This document shows, one piece after another, positions 34,642-43,881 of a stretch of DNA of 64,000 bases. Each line of letters begins with the position of its first letter. Positions within the stretch are counted from its first letter, which is position 1. Both the position numbers and the translations under genes were made by a program. Below the pieces are notes generated by a model. That model made no database searches. It had not been told where the DNA came from and worked only from the letters and a program-made list of their open reading frames with translations. The DNA is from Acidobacteriota bacterium (GTDB taxonomy: Bacteria; Acidobacteriota; JAAYUB01): contig JAGNHB010000016.1 of assembly GCA_018001935.1 (NCBI GenBank), positions 32,994 through 96,993 of the forward strand. The letters run 5' to 3'.

Positions 34642-34670
34642 TTGCCCCCCTTCGGCCCCGCGGCTATAAT
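34642..34670 (+). promoter_or_regulatory. Promoter of the NfeD/SPFH operon
   Basis: TTGCCC (34642-34647), 17-nt spacer, perfect TATAAT (34665-34670), 30 bp before the ATG at 34700. One of the best promoter matches in the window. Confidence 0.55.
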
Positions 34671-34699
34671 GGTTTCATCAACCGGGAAGTGGCAAAACC

Positions 34700-36010
34700 A
34701 TGAAGATTTTCCGTTTTTTCACCCTCGCTCTCGTCGGGATGACCTGCCTCGCAGGGACCCGGGCGGCCGCCCCCATCGTCCGGGTGGAACTCCGGGGATC
34801 GGTGGACCCCGTCATGGCCCAGTTCGTGGCGGGCGCCATCCGGGAGGCCCAGACCGGCGGGACCCCCCTGGTCCTCCTGGTCCTGGACACGCCCGGGGGG
34901 TTCGGTTCTTCCATGAAGGACATCATCGCCGAGGTCCTCAACACCCGGGTCCCCGTGGCGGTTTACGTGTCGCCGGCGGGATCGCACGCCGCCTCGGCGG
35001 GGTTCTTCATCCTCCAGGCCGCGGACGTCGCCGCCATGGCCCCCGGCACCAACACGGGGGCCGCGCACCCGCTCCTCAGCTTCGGCGGCATCCTCCCCGT
35101 CCCCGAGGACAAGCAGACGGGAACGCTCCTGGAGAAGGTCAAGAACGACATCACCGCCTACCTGAAGGGGATCGTGTCCCGACGCGGCCGGAACGTCGGG
35201 GCGGCCCTCGAGGCCGTGCGCTCCAACGCCTCCTACACGGCGGAGGAAGCCGTCCGGGCCCGCCTCATCGACGTCATGTGCACCCGGGAGGCCGACCTCG
35301 TTCACTGGCTCCACGGCCGGGAGGTCACCCTGTTCAACGGCACGAAGGTCACCCTCGACCTCACGGGGCGCCCGGTCAGGCCGGTCGAGCCCTCGCTCCG
35401 GTGGAAGCTCCTGGCGTTCCTGTCGGACCCGAACCTCGCCGTGGTGCTGGCCCTGGTGGGAATCCTCGGGCTGTTCTTCGAGTTCTCGCACCCGGGCTTC
35501 GTCGCCCCCGGCGTGATCGGCGGGATCTGCCTGGTCCTGGCGCTCATGGGGTTCTCGGTCCTTCCCGTCAGCACCACGGGCGTCCTCCTGGTCGTCCTGG
35601 CCCTCGGCCTCTTCATCGCGGAGATCAAGGTCCAGGGCTTCGGCGTCATCGGCATCGGCGGGATCGTCTCCCTCGTCCTGGGCATGACCATGCTCGTCGA
35701 CACCTCCGGCGGAGGGACGGGGGTCGACCCCGAGATCATCTGGGGCGTGGCCCTCCCCGTGGGGGTCGTGCTCCTGTTCCTGACCCGCCTCGTCATCCGG
35801 GCCATGAAGCGCCCGGCCCTCACGGGGGCCGACGGCATGGCGGGGAAACGGGGCGAGGTCCGCGTCGAACTGGCTCCCCGGGGAAAGATCTACGTGCACG
35901 GGGAAGTCTGGGACGCCCTCTCCGAATCCGGCGAGACGGTCCCCGCCGGGGCGACGGTGGAGGTGATCCGCACGGAGGGCATGCGGCTCGTCGTGCGGGA
36001 AGCGAAGTGA
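34700..36010 (+). CDS. NfeD-family membrane-bound ClpP-class serine protease
   Basis: 436 residues. Signal peptide residues 1-22. Protease domain about 25-230 of the NfeD/PH1510 type: VLDTPGGFGSSMKDII and SPAGSHAASAGFFI, where S99 of SAG is the probable nucleophile. A lysine in LEKVKNDITAYL is the expected partner. Four transmembrane helices (about 240-345) precede a C-terminal OB-fold NfeD domain (about 375-436, MAGKRGEVRVEL ... VEVIRTEGMRLVV). It cleaves hydrophobic stretches of SPFH partners in known homologues, and the SPFH gene follows at 36440. Confidence 0.88.
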   Translation: MKIFRFFTLALVGMTCLAGTRAAAPIVRVELRGSVDPVMAQFVAGAIREAQTGGTPLVLLVLDTPGGFGSSMKDIIAEVLNTRVPVAVYVSPAGSHAASAGFFILQAADVAAMAPGTNTGAAHPLLSFGGILPVPEDKQTGTLLEKVKNDITAYLKGIVSRRGRNVGAALEAVRSNASYTAEEAVRARLIDVMCTREADLVHWLHGREVTLFNGTKVTLDLTGRPVRPVEPSLRWKLLAFLSDPNLAVVLALVGILGLFFEFSHPGFVAPGVIGGICLVLALMGFSVLPVSTTGVLLVVLALGLFIAEIKVQGFGVIGIGGIVSLVLGMTMLVDTSGGGTGVDPEIIWGVALPVGVVLLFLTRLVIRAMKRPALTGADGMAGKRGEVRVELAPRGKIYVHGEVWDALSESGETVPAGATVEVIRTEGMRLVVREAK

Positions 36011-36300
36011 GGATGAAGGCTGTAGGCTGCGGAGTGCGGCGCGAAGGCTGCCGGAGCGGCGGTTCTCCCGACTGCGGAGTGCGGCGCGAAGGCTGCCGGA
36101 GCGCCGCTTTCCCCGCGCCGCGCAGGCGGCCGGAGCGGCGCGGTTCGACCCGCCGGAGGAACGGACCGGCAACCCGTGCAAGGTACGCTGTGCTCGAGAA
36201 CACGCAGCCTGTCCGGGTGGGGGCGGCGTAAGCCGACACGGCTGAGCGGCCGGCTCCGGTGACGGGGGCGATACGGGGAGGCGGGAACGGGAGCGGGAGC

Positions 36301-36402
36301 GATAGCGATACCGATAGCGATACCGATACCGTTAGCGATACCGATACCGATTCCGATACCGATACCGATTCCGATACCGATTCCGATACCGATACCGATA
36401 CT
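36301..36402. repeat. Hexanucleotide tandem array (17 units) upstream of the SPFH gene
   Basis: Seventeen 6-bp units of the types GATACC, GATAGC and GATTCC end 37 bp before the SPFH start codon. The rest of the gap 36011-36439 holds two copies of a 34-nt direct repeat (CTGCGGAGTGCGGCGCGAAG core, about 36028 and 36073) directly after the NfeD stop, and no gene. The array could vary in length by slippage and alter operon spacing. Its reverse-complement relative is at 61301-61390. Confidence 0.85.
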
Positions 36403-36439
36403 GTGATGGGAAGAAAGAGCAATGAAGGAGGATGGAACT

Positions 36440-37246
36440 ATGCTGCAGAACCCGTTTGCGATCCTGGAGCGGGGCCCGGAGTTCGGGACCGTGTTTCCCT
36501 ACATCGTCCTTTTCGTCGTCATCATCTTTTTCCTCAACTGGATCAAGGTGGTCCGCGAGTACGAGCGCCTGGTCATCTTCCGCCTGGGCAAGGTGCTCCC
36601 CGGCGCCAAGGGGCCCGGCCTGACGATGGTCTTCGCCCCCATCGACAAGTCGATCCGCGTCGACCTTCGCACCGTCACGCTGGACGTCCCGCCCCAGGAC
36701 GTCATCACCAAGGACAACATCTCCGTCAAGGTCAACGCCGTGGTCTACTACCGGGTGATGGACGCCGTCCGGGCGGTGATCGAGGTGGAGAACTACCTCT
36801 ACGCCACCTCCCAACTGTCCCAGACCCACCTGCGGTCGGTGCTGGGCGAGTACGAACTGGACGACCTGCTCAGCTGCCGCGAAAAGTTGAACCAGCGCCT
36901 GCAGGAGATCCTGGACCGGGACACCGACCCCTGGGGCATCAAGGTCTCCAAGGTGGAGGTGAAGTCGGTGGACCTCCCGCAGGAGATGCAGCGCGCCATG
37001 GCCAAGCAGGCCGAGGCCGAACGGGAAAAGCGCGCCAAGATCATCCACGCCGACGGCGAACTGCAGGCGTCCCAGAGCCTGGCCGAGGCCGCGAAGGTCC
37101 TGGAGGGCCAGAAGATCGCCGTCCTGCTCCGCTACCTTCAGACCCTGACGGAGATCGGCGTGGAGAAGAACACCACCGTGGTCTTCCCTCTCCCCATCGA
37201 ACTCCTCTCCCACCTCCTGCCGAAGGCCGACAAGGAGAAACCCTGA
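36440..37246 (+). CDS. SPFH/band-7 slipin-type membrane protein
   Basis: 268 residues from the ATG at 36440, chosen because AAGGAGG sits seven bases upstream. An earlier in-frame ATG at 36422 lacks a site. One N-terminal membrane helix (about 14-35), then the band-7 domain: [41 protein letters not shown], then [19 protein letters not shown] coiled-coil tail follows ([20 protein letters not shown]). Forms membrane oligomers and is the usual partner and substrate of NfeD proteases, matching the upstream gene. Confidence 0.9.
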   Translation: MLQNPFAILERGPEFGTVFPYIVLFVVIIFFLNWIKVVREYERLVIFRLGKVLPGAKGPGLTMVFAPIDKSIRVDLRTVTLDVPPQDVITKDNISVKVNAVVYYRVMDAVRAVIEVENYLYATSQLSQTHLRSVLGEYELDDLLSCREKLNQRLQEILDRDTDPWGIKVSKVEVKSVDLPQEMQRAMAKQAEAEREKRAKIIHADGELQASQSLAEAAKVLEGQKIAVLLRYLQTLTEIGVEKNTTVVFPLPIELLSHLLPKADKEKP

Positions 37247-37382
37247 GCACCCCCCGGGCGGCCGCCTCACCCGGCGACGGCCGCCCCGCCTGCTCTTTTG
37301 GGTTGATCGGAAAGGCATTTCGTGTTAATTGATCATCGGGGGTGACGAGCCGCCCCCGCAGATTCGACCCTCCGAGGTGAGC

Positions 37383-38048
37383 ATGCCGATTCGAGAGCCG
37401 GAAAGGGAGCGCCCCAGGGGCGGCACCCCCGCCAGGGGCAAGGAAAAGACCGTCATCCTCAACACCCGGGACCTGGTCCTCCTCTTCGTTTTCTTCATCG
37501 TGGTCCTGATGATCGTGTTCACCATCGGCCTGATGGTGGGTCGGAACTTCATCGAGCGAACGGCCGAGGCCCGCCCGAAAGACGAGCCCCGGACGGAACA
37601 GCGGGTCATGGAGACCGAGCCGGCCGGCGGCCCCGTCAGCCCGGGCGAAACCGGCACGCCGGCGACCCCGCCCGCCCATTCTCCCACGCCGCCGGAGAGC
37701 ACGGCATCCGCCTCCATCCCGGCCACCCCGCCCCCGGCCTCGGCCACCCCGCCCCCGGCCTCGGCCAAAACACCCCCGCCGCCCACGGTGAAGGAACCGC
37801 CGAAGCCGGAACCGCGCGGCGGGTTCTACGTCCAGGTGAAAGCCGTGAAGACCGAGGCGGAGGCCCGAAAGGAAGTCGCCGGGCTGAAAGACCGTTACCC
37901 CGGCGCCGCTTTCGTCCCCTCGGGCAACAAGGCTTACCCCTTCCGCATCATCGTGGGCCGGGCGAACGACTCCGCGGGGGCCCTCCTGCTCCGCGACCGG
38001 GCCCGGAAGGATTTCCCCGGGGCCATCATCGGCAAGCCCAACCCGTGA
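37383..38048 (+). CDS. SPOR-domain membrane protein
   Basis: 221 residues from the ATG at 37383 (GAGGTGA upstream). A basic cytosolic start, one transmembrane helix (about 30-53), a long proline/alanine/threonine-rich periplasmic linker (about 60-145) and a C-terminal SPOR domain (about 148-221, GFYVQVKAVKTEAEARKEVA). SPOR domains bind denuded peptidoglycan at division sites, so a cell-division or envelope role is likely. Ends 16 bp before lipA. Confidence 0.85.
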   Translation: MPIREPERERPRGGTPARGKEKTVILNTRDLVLLFVFFIVVLMIVFTIGLMVGRNFIERTAEARPKDEPRTEQRVMETEPAGGPVSPGETGTPATPPAHSPTPPESTASASIPATPPPASATPPPASAKTPPPPTVKEPPKPEPRGGFYVQVKAVKTEAEARKEVAGLKDRYPGAAFVPSGNKAYPFRIIVGRANDSAGALLLRDRARKDFPGAIIGKPNP

Positions 38049-38064
38049 TCCCTCCCGGCACCGC

Positions 38065-38943
38065 ATGAACCCGGCCCCGCCGCCCAAACGCCTCCCGCCC
38101 TGGCTCCGGGGCGCCCGCCTGGTGGACCCGGCCGTCCACCCGACCCGGAGCGCCCTGCGGCGCCACGGCGTCCACACCGTCTGCGAGGAGGCCCGCTGCC
38201 CCAATCGCGGCGAGTGCTTCGGCCGCCGGACCGCCACCTTCATGATCCTGGGGGATTCGTGCACGCGTCGCTGCGGCTTCTGCGCCGTGGAGAAGGGCCG
38301 CCCCGTCCCGCCGCCCGACCCCGGCGAGCCCGGGGCCGTCGCCGAGGCCGCCCGCGACCTGGGGCTCCGCTTCGTCGTGGTCACCTCCGTCACGCGGGAC
38401 GACCTGCCCGACGGCGGCGCCGCGCAGTTCGCCGCCGTGATCCGGGCGGTGCGGGAGCGCTGCCCCGGCACGCGGGTGGAGGTCCTGGTCCCCGACTTCG
38501 CCGGGAACACCGGCGCCGCGGACCGGGTCCTGGCCGAGCGGCCCGACGTCTTCAACCACAACGTGGAAACCGTGCCCCGCCTCTACCCGTCGGTCCGCCC
38601 GGGGGCCGACTACCGGCGCTCCCTGGACCTGCTTCGGCGGGCCGCGGCGGCCCCGGGCGTCCGCTTCGTCAAGAGCGGGCTCATGGTGGGTCTCGGCGAG
38701 ACCCGCGAGGAGACCCTTGACACGATGCGGGACATCCGGGAGGCCGGTGGCCGGATCCTCACCCTCGGCCAGTACCTCCGTCCGACGCGGTGGAATCTCC
38801 CCGTGGAGCGCTACGTCACGCCGGACGAGTTCGCGGGCTTCGAGGCGGAGGGGCTCGGGATGGGCTTCGAGGCGGTCTTCTCCGGCCCGCTGGTGCGCAG
38901 TTCCTACCTCGCTCACGAAATTTTCGAGAAGAACACTCTCTGA
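38065..38943 (+). CDS. lipA: Lipoyl synthase
   Basis: 292-residue radical-SAM enzyme that inserts two sulfurs into protein-bound octanoate to form lipoate. Both iron-sulfur motifs are present: the auxiliary cluster CEEARCPNRGEC (CX4CX5C, about residues 41-52) and the radical-SAM cluster CTRRCGFC (CX3CX2C, about 67-74). The C-terminal RSSY serine that ligates the auxiliary cluster is also there. HNVETVPRLYPSVRPGADY is a family hallmark. Length is normal for LipA. No lipB is adjacent. Confidence 0.97.
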   Translation: MNPAPPPKRLPPWLRGARLVDPAVHPTRSALRRHGVHTVCEEARCPNRGECFGRRTATFMILGDSCTRRCGFCAVEKGRPVPPPDPGEPGAVAEAARDLGLRFVVVTSVTRDDLPDGGAAQFAAVIRAVRERCPGTRVEVLVPDFAGNTGAADRVLAERPDVFNHNVETVPRLYPSVRPGADYRRSLDLLRRAAAAPGVRFVKSGLMVGLGETREETLDTMRDIREAGGRILTLGQYLRPTRWNLPVERYVTPDEFAGFEAEGLGMGFEAVFSGPLVRSSYLAHEIFEKNTL

Positions 38944-38954
38944 AGAGAGGATTT
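38936..38954. terminator. Weak terminator-like hairpin between lipA and the convergent FHA gene
   Basis: CTCTC-TGAA-GAGAG followed by GATTTT at the lipA stop. Only a 5-bp stem and a short T-run. Confidence 0.35.
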
Positions 38955-39322
38955 TACCGGGGTTCCCCCGGCCGGTAGGCGTGGACTTCCAGGGTGGACT
39001 CGTGGGTCTGGCCCTTCTCCACGGTCGGCTGGGCGTCGTCGCTCTGGAAGATGATGGCGTACTCGGCGATGTAGATCCGGTCGCCGAATGTCAACCGGTG
39101 AGGCTGGTCCACCATGGTGGCATTGACCCGGGTGCCGTTCCGCCCGAAGTTGGCGATCTCGAAACCGTTCTCCACGGGGCGGATCTCCGCGTGCAAACGC
39201 GACACCTCGGGCTGGTTGAGGGCGACGCTGCAGTCCTCGTCGCGCCCGAGCCGGATGGCCTTGTCCGTCAAGCGGACCTGCACCAGCATCTCGCCTTTCA
39301 GGTAGATATCCAAGCGGGGCAT
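38954..39322 (-). CDS. Single-domain FHA protein
   Basis: 122 residues. FHA core about residues 22-95: IRLGRDEDCSVALNQPEVSRLHAEI and NFGRNGTRVNATMV, keeping the Arg, Ser and Asn that bind phosphothreonine. It contains nothing else except a short tail. It probably acts as a cytosolic adaptor for Ser/Thr kinase signalling. No kinase gene lies near. Another FHA domain heads the cyclase at 57796. Confidence 0.88.
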   Translation of the reverse strand: MPRLDIYLKGEMLVQVRLTDKAIRLGRDEDCSVALNQPEVSRLHAEIRPVENGFEIANFGRNGTRVNATMVDQPHRLTFGDRIYIAEYAIIFQSDDAQPTVEKGQTHESTLEVHAYRPGEPR

Positions 39323-39380
39323 CTTCTTGTCTCTCCTCCGGGGGGCCTGCCGCCTCCCCTGCTGGCATGTCGACGAAGCG

Positions 39381-39409
39381 ATTATACTATGCTATCAGCG
39401 CGGGGGAAA
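39381..39409 (-). promoter_or_regulatory. Possible promoter of the FHA gene
   Basis: Minus strand perfect TATAAT (39386-39381), 17-nt spacer, weak TTTCCC (39409-39404). Confidence 0.35.
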
Positions 39410-39485
39410 GCAGGATTCCACGAAGGCCTGCACGGAACGGGGCGTGACCGGCAACCCCATGCCGGCCATTCGCCCCGTCGAAGCC

Positions 39486-40004
39486 CTAGAAGTTGCGGTC
39501 CAGCGAGAGGTACCAGCCGTACACGCTCGCCAGCAGACCGGGGAACACTGTGATACTCCAGAGGGTGTCGCCGAAGGCGAGCCGGGAGAGAGCCGGGGAG
39601 TTCAGGACGGCAGTGTAAGTCTCGTCAGTCATGAACATAAAGGCCACCGACAACAGCATGATGAGGAAGGAAAGGACTACGGCCACCTTTTTCCCCGTAT
39701 GCTCGAGGAGGTTCCACCCCCCCCAGATCAGGATCAGCAGGCCGGCGAGACGAAGCAGGGGCTTACTCTGAACGGTTTCCTTCACCAGGGTGATGCCCTG
39801 GGGGGTCTTCTCTGCCCCTTCGGGGATTTCCGGGTCGTTGGGACTCTTCGTCCGGTTGTAGGCCTCAAAAACGATCTTCCCGATGGATTTGGCCTCTTCG
39901 TCGGTGATGGAGTACATCAGGTAGAGGTTGTAGCCGGAGACGGCCGCGGCGATGAGGAGAACCAGTCCGCAGACCGTCCGCATCATTCTCGAGTTTGAAC
40001 TCAT
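39486..40004 (-). CDS. Uncharacterised four-helix membrane protein
   Basis: 172 residues from the ATG at 40004 with AAGGAG upstream. Predicted transmembrane helices at about 9-29, 84-102, 107-125 and 145-165, with a charged extracytoplasmic loop (about 35-80). I do not recognise the family. Monocistronic by spacing. The lower GC of its leader and the strong-looking promoter 300 bp upstream suggest a long 5' leader. Confidence 0.7.
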   Translation of the reverse strand: MSSNSRMMRTVCGLVLLIAAAVSGYNLYLMYSITDEEAKSIGKIVFEAYNRTKSPNDPEIPEGAEKTPQGITLVKETVQSKPLLRLAGLLILIWGGWNLLEHTGKKVAVVLSFLIMLLSVAFMFMTDETYTAVLNSPALSRLAFGDTLWSITVFPGLLASVYGWYLSLDRNF

Positions 40005-40430
40005 AACTTCTCCTTTATTTATGGCTTGATGGCCCAGGGCCGGCCGGGTGACACGGCGGTCGCCCCCCTGCTTTTCGTGAACCGTGACAGTCCGCAGAGG
40101 CAAGCGGCCATCCCGCACCCCACGGCGAGGGCTCCGCGGCTTTCAGCGAGAACCCATCGAGGCGAAGAGGATGTTTCGTGAAGAAGATGAAGGCTGATCG
40201 ACGTCCGAAGACAGATCGATGTCTCTTGTTTCCGAACCGCATACCCCTCCCCGATTCCCGTGGATCGAGACCGGCTTCACCCGGATGGACCCGGAATGTC
40301 GACACGGCGGAATTATATACCGACATCCCCTGTTTGGTAAAGAGGAGTTCTGTCTCTGTTCCGGGAGTCTCCGGGTCCGGGGGGCAGCGGAGCGTCCTGG
40401 CCGGCGGGGCCCGACTCAAGCCTGGTCCCT
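40005..40430. other. 426-bp intergenic region, possible long leader
   Basis: Lies upstream of the 172-residue membrane-protein gene and downstream of hydF on the same strand. Apart from the promoter at 40312-40341 I see no gene, no terminator with a T-run and no riboswitch I can name. A leader of about 300 nt would result if that promoter is used. Confidence 0.4.
40312..40341 (-). promoter_or_regulatory. Putative promoter
   Basis: Minus strand TTTACC (40341-40336), 18-nt spacer, perfect TATAAT (40317-40312), pointing at the membrane-protein gene starting at 40004. Confidence 0.35.
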
Positions 40431-41672
40431 TCAGGCGACGGGATGAGGGTGCTCGCCTCTGAACACGCGGAGGGCAACGGGGAAGGGGCCGAGGGCCCGC
40501 TCGAAGATGCCGAGGGACCAGGCGATGGCCATGCCGTAGTTGGTGACGGGCAGCCCGGCGGCCCGGCAGCGGGCGATGCGGGAGAGGACCTCCCGGCGGT
40601 TCTGCATGCAGGCGCCGCACTGGACGGCCAGCCGGTAGGGCGCCAGGTCCGCCGGGAAATCGTGCCCCTGCACGTGGGTGAAATCCAGGTCTCCCCCCAC
40701 GGCCTGCCCCAGCCACTTCGGGATCTTCACCCGGCCGATGTCGTCGCCGATGGGGTGGTGGGTGCACGCCTCGGCCACCAGGACCCGGTCCCCCGGCTTG
40801 AGCCTCCCGATGGCCACGGCGCCCCGGGTGTACTCCGCCAGGTCGCCCCGGTAGCGCGCGAAGAGAATGGAGAACGACGTCAGGGGCACCTCCGCCGGCA
40901 CGGCCTCCGCCACCTCCCGGAACGCCTGGGAGTCCGTCACCACCAGGGCGGGCGACGCGGTCAGCCGCCCCAGGGCGCCCGCCAGTTCCTTCTCCCGGGC
41001 CACCACGGCCAAGGCCCCGTGGTCGAGGAGGTCCCGGAGGACCTGGACCTGGGGGAGGATCAGCCGGCCCCGGGGCGCCTCCTTGTCGATGGGCGTCACC
41101 AGGACCACCAGGTCGCCGGCCCGGACCAGGTCGCCGAGGAGGGGCGGGGCGTTGACGAAGTCGTCCGGGGCCAAGCGGATCAACGCCTCGGCCAGGTCGT
41201 CCATCCCGGCGCCGGTGAGGGCCGAGACGCGGACCCCCGGCGCTTTCCGTGCCGCGACGTCCGCCGTCGCCGCCGGCGACGGTTCGATGCGGTCTGCCTT
41301 GTTGAAAGCCACCACCACCGGGATGCCCAGTTCCCCCAGCCGGTCCAGGAGGCCCGTCTCGAAGGCGTCCCACCGGTCCCCGTCGGCCACCAGGACCGCC
41401 AGGTCGGTCCGGTCCAAGACGCGGCGGGAACGCTCGACCCGCAGCCGGCCCAGCGCACCGGTATCGTCGAGCCCCGCGGTGTCGATGAAGAGGACCGGCC
41501 CGAGGGGGAGCAGCTCCATGGGCTTCTCCACGGGGTCGGTGGTGGTCCCCGCCCGCTCCGACACGATGGACACCGACTGCCGGACCAGCGCGTTGAGCAC
41601 CGACGACTTCCCGGCGTTCCGGCGCCCGAGGATCCCGATGTGGAGCCGCTCGCCGCGGGGAGCCCGCCTCAT
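40431..41672 (-). CDS. hydF: [FeFe]-hydrogenase maturation GTPase HydF
   Basis: 413 residues. HydF is the scaffold that receives the diiron subcluster from HydE and HydG and delivers it to the hydrogenase. GTPase domain: P-loop GILGRRNAGKSS (residues 13-24), G2 region AGTTTDP, DTAGLDDTG, and NKAD. The C-terminal iron-sulfur domain has EACTHHPIGDDIGRVKIPKW and VQCGACMQNRREV, the conserved His and CxxC ligands. The ATG at 41672 overlaps the ribD stop (ATGA), so translation is coupled. No hydE, hydG or hydrogenase gene is in the window. Presence implies an [FeFe]-hydrogenase elsewhere. Confidence 0.93.
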   Translation of the reverse strand: MRRAPRGERLHIGILGRRNAGKSSVLNALVRQSVSIVSERAGTTTDPVEKPMELLPLGPVLFIDTAGLDDTGALGRLRVERSRRVLDRTDLAVLVADGDRWDAFETGLLDRLGELGIPVVVAFNKADRIEPSPAATADVAARKAPGVRVSALTGAGMDDLAEALIRLAPDDFVNAPPLLGDLVRAGDLVVLVTPIDKEAPRGRLILPQVQVLRDLLDHGALAVVAREKELAGALGRLTASPALVVTDSQAFREVAEAVPAEVPLTSFSILFARYRGDLAEYTRGAVAIGRLKPGDRVLVAEACTHHPIGDDIGRVKIPKWLGQAVGGDLDFTHVQGHDFPADLAPYRLAVQCGACMQNRREVLSRIARCRAAGLPVTNYGMAIAWSLGIFERALGPFPVALRVFRGEHPHPVA

Positions 41673-42859
41673 GTTCGCGCTCCCGTCCGGAAATACCCCG
41701 TCACCTGCAGATCCGGACCGAGCGCCCGAACCCGCCGGATCCGGGCCCGCGGGGCCTGCTGCAGGTCGAAAACCCCCAGTTCCCCGAGGACGGGGGGCCC
41801 TTCCGAACCCAGGAAAAGGGGCGCGAAAAAGAAGTGGAACTCGTCGGCCAGCCCCGGCGCGAGGAACTGGGCGTGGACGATCCCGCCGCCTTCCACGAGC
41901 ACCGAGGCGACCCCGCGCCGCCCCAGCTCCTTGAGGACCGCCGCCGGGTCCACCCGGGGGTTCTTGGGGTGAAGGTCCAAAAACACCCCCCGGGCGGGCG
42001 GGCGCTCCTCGCAGCGGATCTTCACGGGCAGGACGTGCACGTCCACCCCCTCCTTCTCGAGGGCACGGACACGGCCGGGGGGCGCGTCCGTCGTCACGAA
42101 CACGAGGAGGGGGTGCTCCCGGGCGCTGCGGACCAACTGCGACCCCGCGGGGATCCGCGCCCGCGAGTCGAGGACCACCCGCAAAAAGGGTGTTTCCTTC
42201 TCGCGGCGGTGCCGGCAGGTCAGCATCGGGTCGTCGGTGCGCACGGTGCCCCTCCCCACGAGGATGGCGTCGTGGGTGAAGCGGAGGTGATGCCCCCACC
42301 GGCGCGCAGCCGCCCCGGTCACCCAGCGGGACCGTCCCGACGCGGTCGCGATCCGCCCGTCCAGGGACAGCCCGGCCTTGAGGGTCACCCACGGCGTCCC
42401 CGTGGTGATGTACTTGTTGAATTTCCGGTTGAGTTCATCGAAGGGCGCGGGGTCCGGCGCCGTGACCACCTCCAGCCCCGCCTCCTGGAGTCGCCGGATC
42501 CCCCCGCCCGCGACGAGAGGGTTGGGGTCCCTCGTCCCCACGAAGACCCGCCGGATCCCGGCCTCGATGACGGCCTCCGCGCAGGGGGGGGTGCGCCCGT
42601 GGTGGCAGCAGGGCTCGAGGGTGACATAGAGATCGGCCCCCCGCGCCGCCCCGCCGGCCTCCGACAGGGCCAGCCGCTCCGCGTGGAGGATCTTGGCGTA
42701 GCGGTGGGCGCCGCTCCCCACGATCCGCCCCCCCGCGACGACCACCGCCCCCACCATGGGGTTCGGGTGGGCGAGCCCCTCCGCGGAGCGGGCCAGCCGG
42801 AAGGCGCGGCGCATGTAGGCCTCGTCCCGGTCCGTCCAGCCTGGTGTGCCTGCCGTCAA
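41669..42859 (-). CDS. ribD: Bifunctional riboflavin deaminase/reductase RibD
   Basis: 396 residues from a TTG start at 42859 (AAGGA upstream). The N-terminal deaminase has HAE (H59, E61) and PCCHHGRTPPC (zinc ligands C84 and C93). The C-terminal reductase (about 155-390) has TLKAGLSLDGRIATASGRSR and VLVEGGGIVHAQFL. Catalyses steps two and three of riboflavin synthesis: deamination of the pyrimidine, then NADPH reduction of the ribosyl group. Unusually, the next gene is hydF rather than ribE, ribB or ribH. Confidence 0.95.
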   Translation of the reverse strand: MTAGTPGWTDRDEAYMRRAFRLARSAEGLAHPNPMVGAVVVAGGRIVGSGAHRYAKILHAERLALSEAGGAARGADLYVTLEPCCHHGRTPPCAEAVIEAGIRRVFVGTRDPNPLVAGGGIRRLQEAGLEVVTAPDPAPFDELNRKFNKYITTGTPWVTLKAGLSLDGRIATASGRSRWVTGAAARRWGHHLRFTHDAILVGRGTVRTDDPMLTCRHRREKETPFLRVVLDSRARIPAGSQLVRSAREHPLLVFVTTDAPPGRVRALEKEGVDVHVLPVKIRCEERPPARGVFLDLHPKNPRVDPAAVLKELGRRGVASVLVEGGGIVHAQFLAPGLADEFHFFFAPLFLGSEGPPVLGELGVFDLQQAPRARIRRVRALGPDLQVTGYFRTGART

Positions 42860-42881
42860 CGTCCTTCTCCCCCGCCGCGGG

Positions 42882-43664
42882 TCACCCCGTGCGCTCGGTG
42901 GTCCTCATCTTGCCGGTCCGCCGGCGGCGGGTGGACTCCTCGTCCACGAACCGCTCCAGGAACTCCTTCAGGTCGTCGTCCATGCCGACGAACTGGACCC
43001 CGGCACGGTTCTCCCCCCCCGAGGGCGTGACCTGCACGACCCGGGCCGCCGCCTGGACGAACTCGTTCTCCAGGGTGAGCTGGCTGTAGATCTCGTCGCC
43101 GATGGTCACCGGGTCCCGCACCATGATGGAGCACCCCCCGGCGCTGATGTCGCGGAGCTGGCCGGTGACGCACTTCTTGGGCTTGGACAGCCGCCACTTC
43201 AGCGTGGTGTCGAGCTGGACGTCGGGGTCGATCTCGTAACCGGGCGGGATCACGATGTTGAAGAAGGTCACGGGGATCACCAGGTCAAGCCGGGAGAACT
43301 TCCGGCGCTGGACGGTTTCCACCCTCCCGGACGGTCGGAGCCCGAAACGGGTGAGCGTGACGCCCGAGATCGGGTGAACGTCGGTGGTGACCTGGGCCAA
43401 CTGGGTGCCGATGCGAACGGGGTTGTCGCCGATCTGGTACTCGATTTCGATCTCCGACCCGGGGTCGGTGCAGGGGAGGCTTCCCCCCTCCGGGAAGAGG
43501 ACCCAGACGAGGCCGTCGGGGGTCCGGTTGAAGATCACCCCGCGGCGGGGCCGGCGCTCGCCGGACACGTGGAGCATCACAAGGGAGTTCACGGCGGGAA
43601 GGTCCTGGCGGCCTGCCACCTTCGGGTGTCGGTTCCACGGTACGATCTTGTTCAGCCAGCCCAT
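42882..43664 (-). CDS. PilZ-domain protein, YcgR-like
   Basis: 260 residues from the ATG at 43664 (GAGG upstream). An N-terminal YcgR-like domain (about 20-120) precedes a PilZ domain starting at RRKFSRLDLVIPV, which supplies the RxxxR cyclic-di-GMP arginines, and continuing to LRDISAGGCSIMV, the D-x-S-x-x-G motif. It ends in a basic tail (RRRRTGKMRTT). A cytosolic c-di-GMP effector, perhaps acting on motility or envelope machinery. Ends 22 bp upstream of ribD on the same strand. Confidence 0.85.
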   Translation of the reverse strand: MGWLNKIVPWNRHPKVAGRQDLPAVNSLVMLHVSGERRPRRGVIFNRTPDGLVWVLFPEGGSLPCTDPGSEIEIEYQIGDNPVRIGTQLAQVTTDVHPISGVTLTRFGLRPSGRVETVQRRKFSRLDLVIPVTFFNIVIPPGYEIDPDVQLDTTLKWRLSKPKKCVTGQLRDISAGGCSIMVRDPVTIGDEIYSQLTLENEFVQAAARVVQVTPSGGENRAGVQFVGMDDDLKEFLERFVDEESTRRRRTGKMRTTERTG

Positions 43665-43881
43665 GTTCCTCTTGTGCGTTTCCCCGGCAGGTCCCCCCGG
43701 CGGCCGACCGGACTGTTGCAACGAAGTGTTTTACTTTAGACGCCGCAAGAACGCAAGTGCTTCCTCGCGAAACCTCACAAATGAAAGATGCCCGGGCCGA
43801 CAGTCTGGCCGAAAGCTTTTCCGATGCCCCTCCGGGTCGTCCTGGCCCCCGGGGGTTATACGCGCGGGGAAAGCGGATGGC

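Noticed and set aside
36259..36439. Hexanucleotide array as coding sequence for an Asp/Ser/Thr repeat protein
   Set aside because: The open frame comes from the 6-bp period without stops. It continues out of frame into the SPFH gene and has no start signals.
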